From positions 137-56,193 of the forward strand of contig NZ_AWZT01000014.1 in assembly GCF_000472525.1 (NCBI RefSeq): 56,057 nt of DNA, in the 5' to 3' direction. The translations under genes and the position numbers were made by a program. Source of the stretch: Paraburkholderia dilworthii (GTDB taxonomy: Bacteria > Pseudomonadota > Gammaproteobacteria > Burkholderiales > Burkholderiaceae). This document shows, one piece after another, positions 28,312 to 40,429 of this stretch; the first letter of the stretch is position 1; every line of letters starts with the position of its first letter. A model generated the notes under the pieces. The model saw nothing but the letters and a program-made list of their open reading frames with translations. It did no database searches and had not been told where the DNA came from.

Positions 28312-29652
28312 TCAGCGCTGGAAGTCATACAGCGATCCCAGACCGAGAATTTGCGTGAGTTCGTCAAGCGCCGCGCGCGACTCGGCGAGCAATTGCGGAT
28401 CGGCCAGGTCCGACGGCGCGAGGCGATCGCGATAGTGCTTTTCGATCCAGCTGTCGAGCCGTCCGAACAGTGTGTCGTTGATCCACACGCCTTTTGTGAC
28501 GGCCGCGCGTTCAGCATCGTTCAACACGACGCGCAGACGCAGGCATGCCGGGCCGCCGCCGTTCTTCATGCTCTCGCGCAGATCGAATACCAGCACATCG
28601 TCGATAGGGCCTGTATGCGATGTCAGGTCGTCAAGGTAAGCGGCCACGCGCGGGTTTTCGCGGCACTCCTGCGGCACGACCAGAACCTGCTTGCCGTCGG
28701 GGCGCGTCAGCAACTGACTGTTGAACAGATAAGACGAGACGGCGTCCGCCACGCTCACCTGCGCGTCGGGCACTTCGATCACGTTGAATTCAGCCTTCAG
28801 GCCAGAGAGCTTCGCGCGCAATTCGTCGTAGACCGCGTTCTGTTCGACGAACGCGAGCTCATGGCAGAACAGCGTATTGCGATTGCCGACCGCGATGACG
28901 TCGTTATGAAACACACCCGCGTCGATCACTTCGGGATTCTGTTGCGCGTACACCGTAGCTTCTTCGCTCAAACCGTGACGATGTGCGACCGCTCGGCTCG
29001 CCTCGAATGTTTGACGCGCGGGAAAGCGCTTCGGCTCCGGCCCGCGACGATACTCGCTGCGGCCATACACGAAGAATTCGACCCCACGTGTGCCATATTC
29101 CGAGCAGAAGCGCGTGTGGTTCGCCGCGCCTTCGTCGCCGAGGGCTGGCGTGCCGGGCAGCGCCTCGTGCACTGCGAAGCGGTCCGGGTCGCTGAAAATG
29201 GCGCGCAACGTGCGGCGCGTCGACTCGTGCTCGATCGCGCGATGCAGCTTGCTGCACAGATTGGCGGGCGTGAAATGCACACGGCCGTCGTGCGTGTCGG
29301 CGGACGGACTCACCGTCGCGGCATTCGCGGTCCACATCGCCGACGCCGAACTCGCCGCGGCCAGCAATTCGGGCGCGTTCTTCGACACACGCTCGATCAC
29401 CGTTGCGTCGTCGCCGGAAAAACCTAGCTCGCGCAACAGACGCATCGACGGACGTTCCTGCGGTGGCAACACGCCCTGATGAAAACCGAGATCGGCCAAC
29501 TGCTTCATTTTGCGCAGGCCCTGCTTCGCGGCGGCCTTCGGATTCGCAACCGACTTCTCGTTGTTCTGCGACGCGACGTTGCCAAAAGACAGCCCCGCGT
29601 AGTTGTGCGTCGGGCCGACCAGACCGTCGAAATTGGCTTCAGTGGCTTGCAT
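28312..29652 (-). CDS. astB: N-succinylarginine dihydrolase
   Basis: The second AST step: it converts N2-succinylarginine to N2-succinylornithine, two ammonia and carbon dioxide. The 446 residues match the family length. The N-terminal signature [20 protein letters not shown] is near-invariant, as is [17 protein letters not shown]. The catalytic Cys is Cys370 in [14 protein letters not shown]. It lies 9 bp after astD and 22 bp before astE, as expected for a single transcript. Confidence 0.96.
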   Translation of the reverse strand: MQATEANFDGLVGPTHNYAGLSFGNVASQNNEKSVANPKAAAKQGLRKMKQLADLGFHQGVLPPQERPSMRLLRELGFSGDDATVIERVSKNAPELLAAASSASAMWTANAATVSPSADTHDGRVHFTPANLCSKLHRAIEHESTRRTLRAIFSDPDRFAVHEALPGTPALGDEGAANHTRFCSEYGTRGVEFFVYGRSEYRRGPEPKRFPARQTFEASRAVAHRHGLSEEATVYAQQNPEVIDAGVFHNDVIAVGNRNTLFCHELAFVEQNAVYDELRAKLSGLKAEFNVIEVPDAQVSVADAVSSYLFNSQLLTRPDGKQVLVVPQECRENPRVAAYLDDLTSHTGPIDDVLVFDLRESMKNGGGPACLRLRVVLNDAERAAVTKGVWINDTLFGRLDSWIEKHYRDRLAPSDLADPQLLAESRAALDELTQILGLGSLYDFQR

Positions 29653-29661
29653 CGTCGATCC

Positions 29662-32161
<2,500 letters not shown>

Positions 32162-32165
<4 letters not shown>

Positions 32166-33220
32166 TGCGCGTCTCCCGATTGTTCATTCGTTTCCGCTTG
32201 ATGCAACGGAACGCAACGCACCGCATCGCCGTCCTGCACGCCGAGCGCCGCACGCGCCGTTTGTGCGAGCGGCGCGCCTTCGTTGCGGGCTGCCGGCAGT
32301 TCGCCGAGCACGCAGCGGAACTCGCCGTCCGCGCCGTTATGCGCGATTAGATACGTCGAACCGTTCGACGCGGCCGCCGCCTCGTGTACCGCGCGCGTTT
32401 CGTTGCGCGTCACGCACGCGCTGCGATCCACCTGTGCGGTCAGGACCGGACCCGCATCGAAAATATCGATGAAGCGATCCGTCTCGAAGCCTTCTTCAAG
32501 ATGAATCTCATACGCGAGCAAGGCCTTCGAATCCGGCTCGCCGAGCACGCGCTGCGCCGCTTCCGGCAGCAAGGGTACATAAATCGGGTACGTCGGCATT
32601 ACTTCGGCGATAAATGTTCGGCTGCGTCCGCCCGACTCGATTTCAATGTCGGCGAAATCGCGGCCAAAGAACTTGCGCCCCACCGCTTCCCAGAACGGCG
32701 ATACGCCGTTGTCGTCGGTCACGCCGAGCAGCAGCGAGAACACCTCGGGCGTGAAGCGCTTACGATTGGCCGCGATGTACATCATCCGCGCGCGCGACAT
32801 CAGATGCGCGGCCGCATCGCCACGCAATGACGGATCGATGTAATAGCCCGCGAGCCGGCTCTTGCCGGTCAGTTCGTGCGACATGGTGAGCGCGTGAATC
32901 TTGCGGTTCACATGCAGTTCGCGCGACGCATGAATCAGCGCGTCGTTGCGAAACGCGTAGAACGGGTCCGAATAACCCGCGGCGGCGACGATGCTCGCTG
33001 TGCCCATCAGGTTGCCGGTATCCGAGTCTTCGAGCACGAACAGATAGAACTCCTCGCCCGGAAAATCGACGTCTGCACGAAACGAGTCTTCCGACAGCGC
33101 GACGCGTGCTTCGAGCGCACGCCGGTCGTGTGGCAGGGAATGCAGCACCGGTTGCGCGGTGCGCGCCATATGTTCGAGCGCATCGAGATCGGCGAGGCGG
33201 CCGGGGCGTACGAAGAGCAT
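32162..33220 (-). CDS. aruF: Arginine/ornithine succinyltransferase, alpha subunit
   Basis: The partner of AstA/AruG, 352 residues from ATG 33220. ATG 33223 immediately before is possible, but AGGA has better spacing (6 nt) to the second. Family landmarks are LFVRPGRLADLDALEHMA, AGYSDPFYAFRNDALIHAS, VSPFWEAVGRKFFGRDF and [13 protein letters not shown]. It is clearly a diverged duplicate of the next gene. It starts 55 bp after the astC stop. Its C-terminal 60 residues are more Ala-rich and less conserved. Confidence 0.93.
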
Positions 33221-33275
33221 CATCGTTCCTGTTGAATGTGACGCATGAGCCAGTGCGGTGCGTTCAAAGCGCCGT

Positions 33276-34511
33276 TCATTTCGACGGCGCTTCGGCCTTC
33301 GCGCCGACTACATCCGCGACAGCTTTGGCGAGGCGCTCGAAGCCTTCGTTCATGTCGTCGAGCGGCATGATCAGCGACGGCACGAAGCGCAGCACATCGG
33401 GTCCCGCCATCAGCATGATCACGCCATGCTGGCCGGCCGCCGTGACGAAGTCTTTCGCGCGGCCCTTATAGGCGTTGCTCAGCTCGGCGCCGATCAACAG
33501 GCCCTTGCCACGCACTTCCTTGATAAGACCGAAGCGTTCGTTGAGCTTCGCCAAATGGCCCTTCAGCACTTCGCTGCGCGTGCGCACGCCTTCGAGCAGC
33601 TTCGGATCGCTGACCAGTTCAACGACCTTCTCCGCGATTGCCGAACCGAGCGGATTGCCGCCGTATGTCGTGCCATGTACGCCCACCTTGAAGTGCGCGG
33701 CCAGTTCGTTCGTAGTCAGCATCGCGCCGATCGGGAAGCCGTTGCCGAGCGCCTTCGCGGTGGTCAGGATGTCGGGCGTCACGCCCGTGTCCTGATATGC
33801 ATAGAAATAGCCGCTGCGGCCTACGCCGGTTTGTACCTCGTCAAAAATAAGCAGTGCGCCGTGCTGATCGCATGCTTCGCGCAGCGCCTTGAGGAACGCG
33901 GGATCGGCGGGGATAACACCGCCCTCGCCCTGAATCGGCTCGACGATGACCGCACAGGTCTTTGCGCCGATTGCCTTTTTCGCCGCTTCGATGTCGTTGT
34001 ATGGCAAGTGGATGATGCCTTGCGGCACCGGGCCGAAGCCTTCCGAATACTTCGGCTGACCGCCCACACTCACGGTGAAGAATGTGCGGCCGTGGAACGA
34101 TTGCGTGAAAGAGATGATTTCGAATTTATCGGCGCCGTGACGCTCGAACGCGACACGGCGTGCGAGCTTCAGCGCGGCTTCGTTCGCTTCGGCGCCCGAG
34201 TTCGCGAAGAACGCGCGGTCGGCGAAGGTCAGTTCTTCGAGCCGTTTCGCAAGACGCAGCACCGGCTCGTTGGTGTAGCCATTACCGATGTGCCACAGCT
34301 TGCTGCCCTGCTCGTGCAAAACTTTCAGCAGTTCCGGATGCGCATGACCGAGCGCGGTGACGGCGATGCCGCCGGCGAAGTCGATGTAGTCGCGGCCCTG
34401 CGTATCCCAGACGCGTGAGCCGAGACCGCGATCCGGCACGAAGGCGGCAGGTGCGAATACCGGCACCATGACTTCGTCGAAGGTCTTGCGTGTCACAGTC
34501 AGGTCGTTCAT
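33276..34511 (-). CDS. astC: Succinylornithine / acetylornithine transaminase
   Basis: The third AST step: PLP-dependent transfer of the delta-amino group of N-succinylornithine to 2-oxoglutarate. The 411-residue class-III aminotransferase has the PLP lysine at Lys253 ([15 protein letters not shown]), the aspartate block [15 protein letters not shown], and [19 protein letters not shown]. The start ATG 34511 has GAGGA 6 nt upstream. It is the first gene of the ast operon, so its upstream region should hold the operon promoter and the ArgR site. The same enzyme often also serves in arginine synthesis as ArgD. Confidence 0.94.
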   Translation of the reverse strand: MNDLTVTRKTFDEVMVPVFAPAAFVPDRGLGSRVWDTQGRDYIDFAGGIAVTALGHAHPELLKVLHEQGSKLWHIGNGYTNEPVLRLAKRLEELTFADRAFFANSGAEANEAALKLARRVAFERHGADKFEIISFTQSFHGRTFFTVSVGGQPKYSEGFGPVPQGIIHLPYNDIEAAKKAIGAKTCAVIVEPIQGEGGVIPADPAFLKALREACDQHGALLIFDEVQTGVGRSGYFYAYQDTGVTPDILTTAKALGNGFPIGAMLTTNELAAHFKVGVHGTTYGGNPLGSAIAEKVVELVSDPKLLEGVRTRSEVLKGHLAKLNERFGLIKEVRGKGLLIGAELSNAYKGRAKDFVTAAGQHGVIMLMAGPDVLRFVPSLIMPLDDMNEGFERLAKAVADVVGAKAEAPSK

Positions 34512-34878
34512 GGCGAATCCTCGTTACAGGTGAGAGGTAATAACGCTAGTGTAGGAAACCGCGCGCGTTACGTCTTGCGCATAGGCGACGCTTTCTATGA
34601 GGTTCCGTGCAGGGCGTGGGTCACGCATGCTTACCGGCTGCATCGCCAACCGATGCCGATGTCGCTCGACCGCGGATTGCCGCTCTTCCACAGTCTTCGT
34701 CACGACGAAGGGATTGTGGCAGATCAAGCTCAGATCTCCGCGTTATGCGGCTCGAATAGATTACGCCCTATTTAAGAGTGTGCTGATACCCGATTGACCT
34801 CGCGCACCCGACGATCCCGGACACTTGACGGTTAGCGCCACCGGGTAGCCGGTCGGCCAGCTTGTCCTGGTACTGGGG
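34512..34878. other. ast operon promoter region and boundary of the inserted module
   Basis: No gene is supported here. The part next to 34512 should hold the astC promoter; a -10-like TACACT lies about 45 bp upstream of astC on the minus strand, with only a weak -35. The part near 34770-34870 is more AT-rich and marks the edge of the plus-strand PAAR module. A short minus-strand frame there (IFHPQYQDKLADRLPGG) looks protein-like but cannot be assigned. Confidence 0.4.
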
Positions 34879-35441
34879 GTGGAAAATGTCGGAGCGAGAA
34901 AGGTCACGAGGCGCCGTATCGCAGTGGTGGGCGACACGTTGAGCAGCGGCGGTCGCATATTGGCCTACGCGCAAAGCGTCGCGTTCCGGTTTCGTGGACA
35001 TATGGCCGCGCTAATTGGCGGCGAGGCGTATTGCGATGTGTGCAAGAGCAGCGGCACGATTGCAAAGACGGGCGGGCCGCGCCGCATGCACTATATGACG
35101 ACGCGAGATGTCGCTTTAGACGGCGATGTTGTTTTATGCAAATGCGGCACGCCGCCCCGTATCGTCGCGACTTTGTCGCTCGAATCGTGGTACGAGGACA
35201 CGGCGGGACGCCATGCGGCCGCAACGGTTGGTGGTAGCAAGTTGCAAAGCGCCAGGTTTGCTACGACGAACAGTTCACGCTGATCGATAGTTCAGGCAAG
35301 CCGCTCGCAAACGTGCATTACCGCATTACGAGCGATTGTGGCGAGGTCTTCACCGGCGTTACGAAAGTAAATGGCGAAACGCAACGTTTCGCGACGACCA
35401 CTGCTGCATCTTTGACGCTGGAAATTTCGGGGAATTCGTAG
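34879..35441 (+). pseudogene. PAAR-domain protein (type VI secretion spike tip), frameshifted
   Basis: The first frame (34879-35283) opens with a PAAR-like core: RRRIAVVGDTLSSGGRILAY, then GGEAYCDVCKSSGTIAKTGG and DVVLCKCGTPPRIVATL. PAAR proteins cap the VgrG spike and carry effectors. After about 35245 the frame turns into unrelated sequence and stops. The -1 frame instead continues as a plausible C-terminal beta domain (DEQFTLIDSSGKPLANVHYR), ending at 35441. One lost or gained base explains this. GTG 34879 is the only upstream start; the true N-terminus is uncertain. It precedes the M35 gene with no gap. Confidence 0.65.
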
Positions 35442-36134
35442 ATGGCCGACTTTAAAAGGGAAGAAAACGCCGAGTGGTTTGAGGTACATTCTGGGGCGGT
35501 TACTAACACGAATGCGGGCTCGACGGTCTACGTGACGATTGACACGACGCCCATTTGCCCAAATATGATGGATAGTGAATTTCGGGCAATGGCGGGTCAC
35601 CTTTTAAGACGTTCCGTTATAGCCGTTGATCGCCGCATTGCTGACTTGAACCACAACGATTCCAAGACAAGGCAGCGAATGCTGTATTGGTTCGGTCGAA
35701 CCGACGACGACACACGGCAATATTTGCTTAATGGATTTTTTAAAGTTTCGGCCGTTCTCAAATCGCTGTGCCCGACAAATTTTATCCGCTCGGATCCAGA
35801 ATCAGACCGTCAGTTGGGGTGAGTGCCGAACCTCAAAACCATAGATCGGGAGGCTGCTCACGTATGCGGGCCCGACACGTCGCGCAGATTGATAAGTATT
35901 GGAATGAAGTTCTGCGATGGTCTTCGCGACCAAAACATGTACGCGGACTCTCGCCTATCGACGCTGATTCATGAGGTAACTCACTTTGCCGATACGTTCG
36001 CAAGTAGCGATCCGCGATATGGAATCGATCCGACGGCAGCCCAATGGAGTCGCAGCAACCCCGAGCAAGCATTGCGCAATGCAGATAGTCTCACCGGCTA
36101 CGTTCTGTACGATGAGCCGCTTCTCCCGGTTTGA
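35442..36134 (+). pseudogene. M35-like zinc metallopeptidase effector with in-frame TGA
   Basis: The frame from ATG 35442 gives 126 residues (ADFKREENAEWFEVHSG, then VYVTIDTTPICPNM), a TGA at 35820-35822, and 103 more codons in the same frame. The second part carries the zincin motif HEVTHFADTF (His177, Glu178, His181) and NADSLTGYV, which resembles the aspzincin/lysine-specific endopeptidase domain (PF14521). Relatives seem to have Cys at the TGA position (LG-C-x-PNL), probably paired with the Cys in AHVCGPDT. GTG 35823 follows the TGA directly, so a split product is conceivable. Next to a PAAR gene it is a likely type VI effector. Confidence 0.65.
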
Positions 36135-36157
36135 TCACGATTATGGATGTCTAACAA

Positions 36158-36605
36158 ATGAAAGCCGGGATTCTAATTAAGTTGGCGATCGCTTTAGCAC
36201 CAATTATTTTCGCCGCAGTCTTTTGCTGAATGCAATGGATCGACCAATTTACCATCGGAGCAAATACACATCGCATTCGGCACAAATGCAATAGCGGCGA
36301 GCGATTTCGAGTCCAAGCGGCTTAATGGATGGGTTACCACGATGAAAAGGAAGTACGTGATTCATGAATTCGTTACCATCGTTGGCAGTTCGTCCGAGGG
36401 CGAAAAGACGCCAAGAACGTTAGCAATGGCGCGTGCAATTACGGTAGCTAAAATCCTTTTGGACGACGGATTAGTCGATGCGCCTGTGCAAATTAAGGTG
36501 CAGGTATATCCATCAACTAGTCCGGGCGATGTCAGCGCGGATAGCCGTGAGGTTACGGTCCAGTTGAATCCCGGTTGCCCAAACCATTGCTGTATAGATG
36601 ACTAA
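36158..36605 (+). pseudogene. Frameshifted lipoprotein, candidate immunity protein
   Basis: ATG 36158 opens a clear lipoprotein signal (MKAGILIKLAIALAPIIFAA, then VFC) that meets TGA at 36227-36229. A single-base shift continues it: CNGSTNLPSEQIHIAFGTNA, then KRLNGWVTTMKRKYVIHEF, to the stop at 36605. The later part (36342-36605) is an intact frame with an ARAITVAKILLDDGLVDAP stretch reminiscent of the OmpA-C fold. A periplasm-facing lipoprotein behind a secreted peptidase fits an immunity role. Both function and family are inference. The C-terminus has a Cys cluster (GCPNHCCIDD). Confidence 0.55.
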
Positions 36606-36733
36606 CGTCGTGCGGAAACCCCCGCTTTGGCGGGATGCCTGTCTCGTCATCATAAAATCAATTCGCCTCGCGCCTGCTTTTTCGTTATCTGTCATACGTC
36701 CACTGCACGTTCTCGTACGAGCACTTGCCGCCT

Positions 36734-37783
36734 TCAATCGCCCCTATCCGGCCGCTCGATCAGCGCACCCGCGCGCGGCTCGCTGGCCGCGGCACCCGTC
36801 GCGCCGGTCTGCCTGTCGATCCAGTTGCGGCGATCCTCGCGCGGCGTGACGCCGAAGCGCTCGCGGTAAGCATTCGAAAAGTGCGCCGCCGACGAAAACC
36901 CGCAAGCCAGGCTGATCTGCACGACCGACTTGCTGGTGCGCTGCAATTGCGTGCGCGCTTTCGAAAGACGCAGGCCCAGATAGTATTTGGACGGCATCGA
37001 GCCGAGATACTGGCGAAAGAGGCGCTCCAACTGCCGACGCGATACGCCGACAAGACCCGCGATTTCGTCGGTTGTGAGCGGGTCTTCGATATTCGCGTCC
37101 ATCAGCAGCAACGCATCGTTCAGGCGCGGATGGCGCTCGCCCGGCGCCGTCACGAACGGAATGCGCTGACGCTCCTCGCCCGCGCGCAACACGCCGACGC
37201 CAACCGTGTCCGCAATACGATCCGCCAGTTCCGGGCCATGCTCGCGACCGATCATCGCGAGCATGAAGTCGACGGTCGCCTGGCCGCCTGCGCACGTCGC
37301 GCGATCGCGGTCGATTTCGAAAATCTGTTGCGTGACGATGGAGCGCTCGAACTGCTCGGAGAACTGCTGATACGTTTCCCAGTTCACGCTCACGCGATAG
37401 CCGGACAACTGCCCCGCCATCGCGAGCCACCACACGCCGTGGTGAATGCCGGTGACGAGCGGCGTGCGTTGCCCGACGCGCGAAAGGCTCGCGAGAAACA
37501 GGCGATAGTCGGCGAATTGCTGAAACCGTTCGCTGACGATAATCAGCCAGTCGCACGCAATCGCGTCGCCGAACGCCGCGTCGGCGGGCCATTGCGCGCC
37601 ACCCGAAAGCGGCACCGCGCGGCCGTCCCACGAGCACACCTGCACGCGGTACAACGCACGGCCGTCGATTTCATTGGCAAGGTTGAGCGCGTCGACAATC
37701 GGCCCGACGCCCGACATCGACACAGGCGGCAATGCAACGATCGCGACCTGGGTGGTGCGTGCGGGGCTGGACGTACGGGCCAT
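36734..37783 (-). CDS. argR: ArgR, AraC-family arginine-responsive regulator (GlxA-type)
   Basis: A 349-residue regulator with an N-terminal class-I glutamine-amidotransferase-like domain (residues about 10-190) and a C-terminal AraC domain (about 235-325; LVGVSRRQLERLFRQYLG, and ACGFSSAAHFSNAYRERFG). This matches Pseudomonas ArgR, which activates the aru/ast and aot operons with arginine; it is unrelated to E. coli ArgR. The gene is the last of a hisQ-hisM-hisP-argR cluster, starting 33 bp after hisP, like the aot-argR order. A weak CG-rich hairpin at 36618-36632 downstream may be its degraded terminator. Confidence 0.88.
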   Translation of the reverse strand: MARTSSPARTTQVAIVALPPVSMSGVGPIVDALNLANEIDGRALYRVQVCSWDGRAVPLSGGAQWPADAAFGDAIACDWLIIVSERFQQFADYRLFLASLSRVGQRTPLVTGIHHGVWWLAMAGQLSGYRVSVNWETYQQFSEQFERSIVTQQIFEIDRDRATCAGGQATVDFMLAMIGREHGPELADRIADTVGVGVLRAGEERQRIPFVTAPGERHPRLNDALLLMDANIEDPLTTDEIAGLVGVSRRQLERLFRQYLGSMPSKYYLGLRLSKARTQLQRTSKSVVQISLACGFSSAAHFSNAYRERFGVTPREDRRNWIDRQTGATGAAASEPRAGALIERPDRGD

Positions 37784-37816
37784 CGGCTAAATAGAACGCT
37801 GCGAGCGCGGCTCGCG

Positions 37817-38608
37817 TTACTTCAGGCTGCCGGAGAGGAACTGCTTGAGCCGCTCGCTGCGCGGCGAGCTCAGCACCTCGGCGGGCAAACCTTCTTCTTC
37901 CGTGCGGCCTTGATGCAGGAACATCACATGGTTCGACACGTTGCGCGCGAAACCCATTTCGTGCGTGACGACGATCATCGTGCGCCCTTCTTCGGCGAGC
38001 TTCTGCATGACCTTCAACACTTCGCCGACGAGTTCGGGGTCGAGCGCGGAGGTCGGCTCGTCGAACAGCATCACGTCGGGGTCCATTGCGAGTGCGCGCG
38101 CAATCGCCACGCGTTGCTGCTGACCACCCGACAGATGCGACGGATACTGTTTTTCGAGGCGCGGCGCGAGGCCCACTTTCTCGAGATATTCGCGCGCGCG
38201 CTCCTCGGCTTCGCGACGCGGCAGACCGAGCACGTGAATCGGCGCCTCGACGATGTTCTCGATCACGTTCATATGCGCCCACAAATTGAAGTGCTGGAAC
38301 ACCATCGCGAGCTTCGTGCGGATACGTTGCAATTGCTTGTGATCGGCCACTTCGAGATTACCCGCGCGGTCGGCCTTCGTCTTGACCGCTTCGCCGTCGA
38401 CGACGATCTGCCCCGCGTTCGGCCGCTCCAGAAAATTGATGCAGCGCAGGAAGGTGCTCTTGCCCGAGCCGCTCGCGCCGATGATGCTGATCACGTCGCC
38501 CTTGTTCGCATTCAGCGACACACCCTTGAGCACTTCGTTGTCGCCGTAGCGCTTGTGGATGTCCTGCACGGCGAGCTTGCAAGCTTCGGTTTGCGTGGTG
38601 TGGAGCAA
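37817..38608 (-). CDS. hisP: Histidine/arginine ABC transporter ATP-binding protein (HisP/AotP)
   Basis: A 263-residue ATPase of the polar amino acid importer family. Walker A is GASGSGKST (residues 44-52), the signature LSGGQQQR and Walker [13 protein letters not shown] follow, and the H-loop is VVTHEMGFA. The start is taken as TTG 38608, with GGGAGAG a few bases upstream; the frame is open further but that part is not conserved. It energises uptake of arginine, ornithine, lysine or histidine with HisQ and HisM. It lies 78 bp after hisM and 33 bp before argR. Confidence 0.92.
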   Translation of the reverse strand: MLHTTQTEACKLAVQDIHKRYGDNEVLKGVSLNANKGDVISIIGASGSGKSTFLRCINFLERPNAGQIVVDGEAVKTKADRAGNLEVADHKQLQRIRTKLAMVFQHFNLWAHMNVIENIVEAPIHVLGLPRREAEERAREYLEKVGLAPRLEKQYPSHLSGGQQQRVAIARALAMDPDVMLFDEPTSALDPELVGEVLKVMQKLAEEGRTMIVVTHEMGFARNVSNHVMFLHQGRTEEEGLPAEVLSSPRSERLKQFLSGSLK

Positions 38609-38686
38609 GATGCTCTCCCTGTGAGAATTCGAATCGACTTTCGACGGCGCGCTTAAGACGCACCGCCTGCTGCAAACACGGCGCAC

Positions 38687-39400
38687 TCAATGCGTGCGCA
38701 CCGCGAGGTAGCCGAGCCAGTGACGCTCGGCGCGGCGGAACAACGCAACGAGAGCGAACGACACCACGAGGTAAATCAGCGCCGCAAGGCCGAACGCGTC
38801 GAACGATTGATAAGTGGCCGAATTCGCGTCGCGCGCCACCTTCAGAATGTCCGGCACCGTGGCCGTGAACGCGACCGTGGTGGCGTGCAGCATCAGGATC
38901 ACTTCGTTACTGTACAACGGCAACGCGCGGCGCAGCGCGGACGGTATCACAATGCGGCGGTACATCGTGAACCAGCTCATGCCGTAGGCGCGTGCCGCTT
39001 CCACTTCGCCGTGCGACGTCGAGCGGATCGCGCCGGCAAAAATCTCGGTGGTATACGCGCAGGTATTCAAGGCGAACGCGAGAATCGCGCAATGAAAACC
39101 GCTGCGAAAGAACGCATCGAGCAGTTGATGCGAGCGCACGAACTCCAGGCTGTACATGCCGGTATAGATCAGCAGCAGCTGCACGTACAGCGGCGTGCCG
39201 CGAAACACATAGGTGTAGAGACGCACTGGCGTGGAAAGCCAGCGCTTCTTCGACACGCGCGCGACCGCAAGCGGAATCGCAAGACAGAAACCGATGCCGA
39301 CCGACGCCACCAGCAGCCACAGCGTGACCGCGAGACCAGATATGCGCTGGCCGTCCCAGTAGAGAAACGCGCGCCAGAACTGATTGAGAATGTCGATCAT
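38687..39400 (-). CDS. hisM: Histidine/arginine ABC transporter permease (HisM/AotM)
   Basis: A 237-residue inner-membrane permease with about five membrane helices and the family coupling motif region (EVEAARAYGMSWFTMYRRIVIPSA; EAA loop). LFRGTPLYVQLLLIYTGMY-type sequence (here YVFRGTPLYVQLLLIY) marks the HisM branch. It forms a heterodimer with HisQ. Its start is 4 bp after the hisQ stop, indicating tight coupling. Confidence 0.93.
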   Translation of the reverse strand: MIDILNQFWRAFLYWDGQRISGLAVTLWLLVASVGIGFCLAIPLAVARVSKKRWLSTPVRLYTYVFRGTPLYVQLLLIYTGMYSLEFVRSHQLLDAFFRSGFHCAILAFALNTCAYTTEIFAGAIRSTSHGEVEAARAYGMSWFTMYRRIVIPSALRRALPLYSNEVILMLHATTVAFTATVPDILKVARDANSATYQSFDAFGLAALIYLVVSFALVALFRRAERHWLGYLAVRTH

Positions 39401-39404
39401 GGTC

Positions 39405-40094
39405 TTAGAGCTCCGCGTGCCGTACGCCGATCGAATAGCGGCGTTCCAGCCAGATCAGCGCGAGGTTCGAGACGGTCGTCAGCGCGAGATAGATCAGCGC
39501 GGCGATCAGGATGAAGAAGAACATGTTGAAGGTGCTTTTGCCTGCATCCTGCGCGGCCTTGACGACATCGGCGAGACCGATGATCGACACGAGCGCCGTC
39601 GCTTTCACGAGCACCTGCCAGTTGTTGCCGATGCCCGGCAGCGCGAAACGCATCATCTGCGGAAACAGGATGCGCGCGAATACGCGCACGCCGCTCATGC
39701 CGTACGCGCTGCCCGCTTCCAGTTGGCCGCGCGGCACCGCGAGAAACGCGCCGCGAAACGTCTCGGTGAAGTACGCGCCGTAAATAAAACCGAGCGTCAA
39801 CACGCCGGCCACGAACGGGTCGATGTCGAATTGCGGAAGGTCCAGCGCGTCGGTCAGATTGTTGACCGCGATCTGGATGCTGTAGAAGAGCAGCAGCATC
39901 AGCACGAGGTCGGGCACCGAGCGGATCAGCGTCGTGTAGCCGGTGGCGAGCGCGCGCAACGGCCGGTTAAGCGAGAGTTTCGCCGCCGCGCCCGCGAGGC
40001 CGAGCAGCACGGCGGCCGCGAGCGACAGCACGGACAATTCGACCGTCTGGATCGTGCCGGCCAGTAATACCGGACCAAAGCCGTATAGCACCAC
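39405..40094 (-). CDS. hisQ: Histidine/arginine ABC transporter permease (HisQ/AotQ)
   Basis: A permease of 229 residues from GTG 40094, which has GGAGA 5 nt upstream; the ATG at 40106 has no ribosome site, and E. coli HisQ also begins near LYGF. Landmarks are RPLRALATGYTTLIRSVPDL, GFIYGAYFTETFRGAFLAVP and GIGNNWQVLVKATALVS. About five membrane helices are expected. It is the first gene of hisQ-hisM-hisP-argR; its promoter should lie in the 40107-40429 gap. Confidence 0.93.
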   Translation of the reverse strand: MVLYGFGPVLLAGTIQTVELSVLSLAAAVLLGLAGAAAKLSLNRPLRALATGYTTLIRSVPDLVLMLLLFYSIQIAVNNLTDALDLPQFDIDPFVAGVLTLGFIYGAYFTETFRGAFLAVPRGQLEAGSAYGMSGVRVFARILFPQMMRFALPGIGNNWQVLVKATALVSIIGLADVVKAAQDAGKSTFNMFFFILIAALIYLALTTVSNLALIWLERRYSIGVRHAEL

Positions 40095-40106
40095 GCGTGT
40101 CTCCAT

Positions 40107-40429
40107 CCAGTCTGGTTGAGAATCTTTCGAATGTCGTCGGCTGAACTACCCGACTCATCCTGCATGGCGCGAAGTCTCGCAAGCGAAAATTAAATTCTCA
40201 AAGGCTGGCGCGGGGTTTGCTGCGGCGCAGCAATCCCCCCATGACCGCGTTACGGCGCTGACGGCGCTTGGTTTAGCGGCGCGCAGAGCTATGCGACGTG
40301 AAGAGCGGGCAACGAGCGCCGCTGCGATTTCACAAGTTTGAGGTCGCTTTTTCGATAGACGGCGCGTGCTTCGCGCGAGGCGAAGCGCCGCGCTATAGCG
40401 CGGCCTTAACCCTCGTGGCCCGCGCGTCG
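40107..40429. other. Region upstream of hisQ with a strong hairpin
   Basis: No gene is seen. A 12-bp stem with one mismatch (GGGGTTTGCTGC pairs with GCAGCAATCCCC, loop GGC) lies at 40212-40238, about 120 bp upstream of hisQ, in what would be the transcript leader. No T-run follows. It could be a leader structure or the end of the patatin transcript, whose stop is at 40430. Confidence 0.4.

Noticed and set aside
34768..35001. Small minus-strand frame (IFHPQYQDKLADRL) as transposase remnant
   Set aside because: The residues look protein-like but I could not tie them to a specific family, and half overlaps the PAAR gene on the other strand.
35820..35900. Selenocysteine at the in-frame TGA of the M35 gene
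   Set aside because: No bacterial SECIS-like hairpin with a suitable loop is visible just after the TGA, the gene's neighbours are also broken, and a simple nonsense mutation explains it.
36725..38656. Long plus-strand open frame (643 codons) opposite argR and hisP
   Set aside because: It is antisense to two well-conserved genes and composed mostly of Arg, Ala, His and Asp, a typical shadow in GC-rich DNA.
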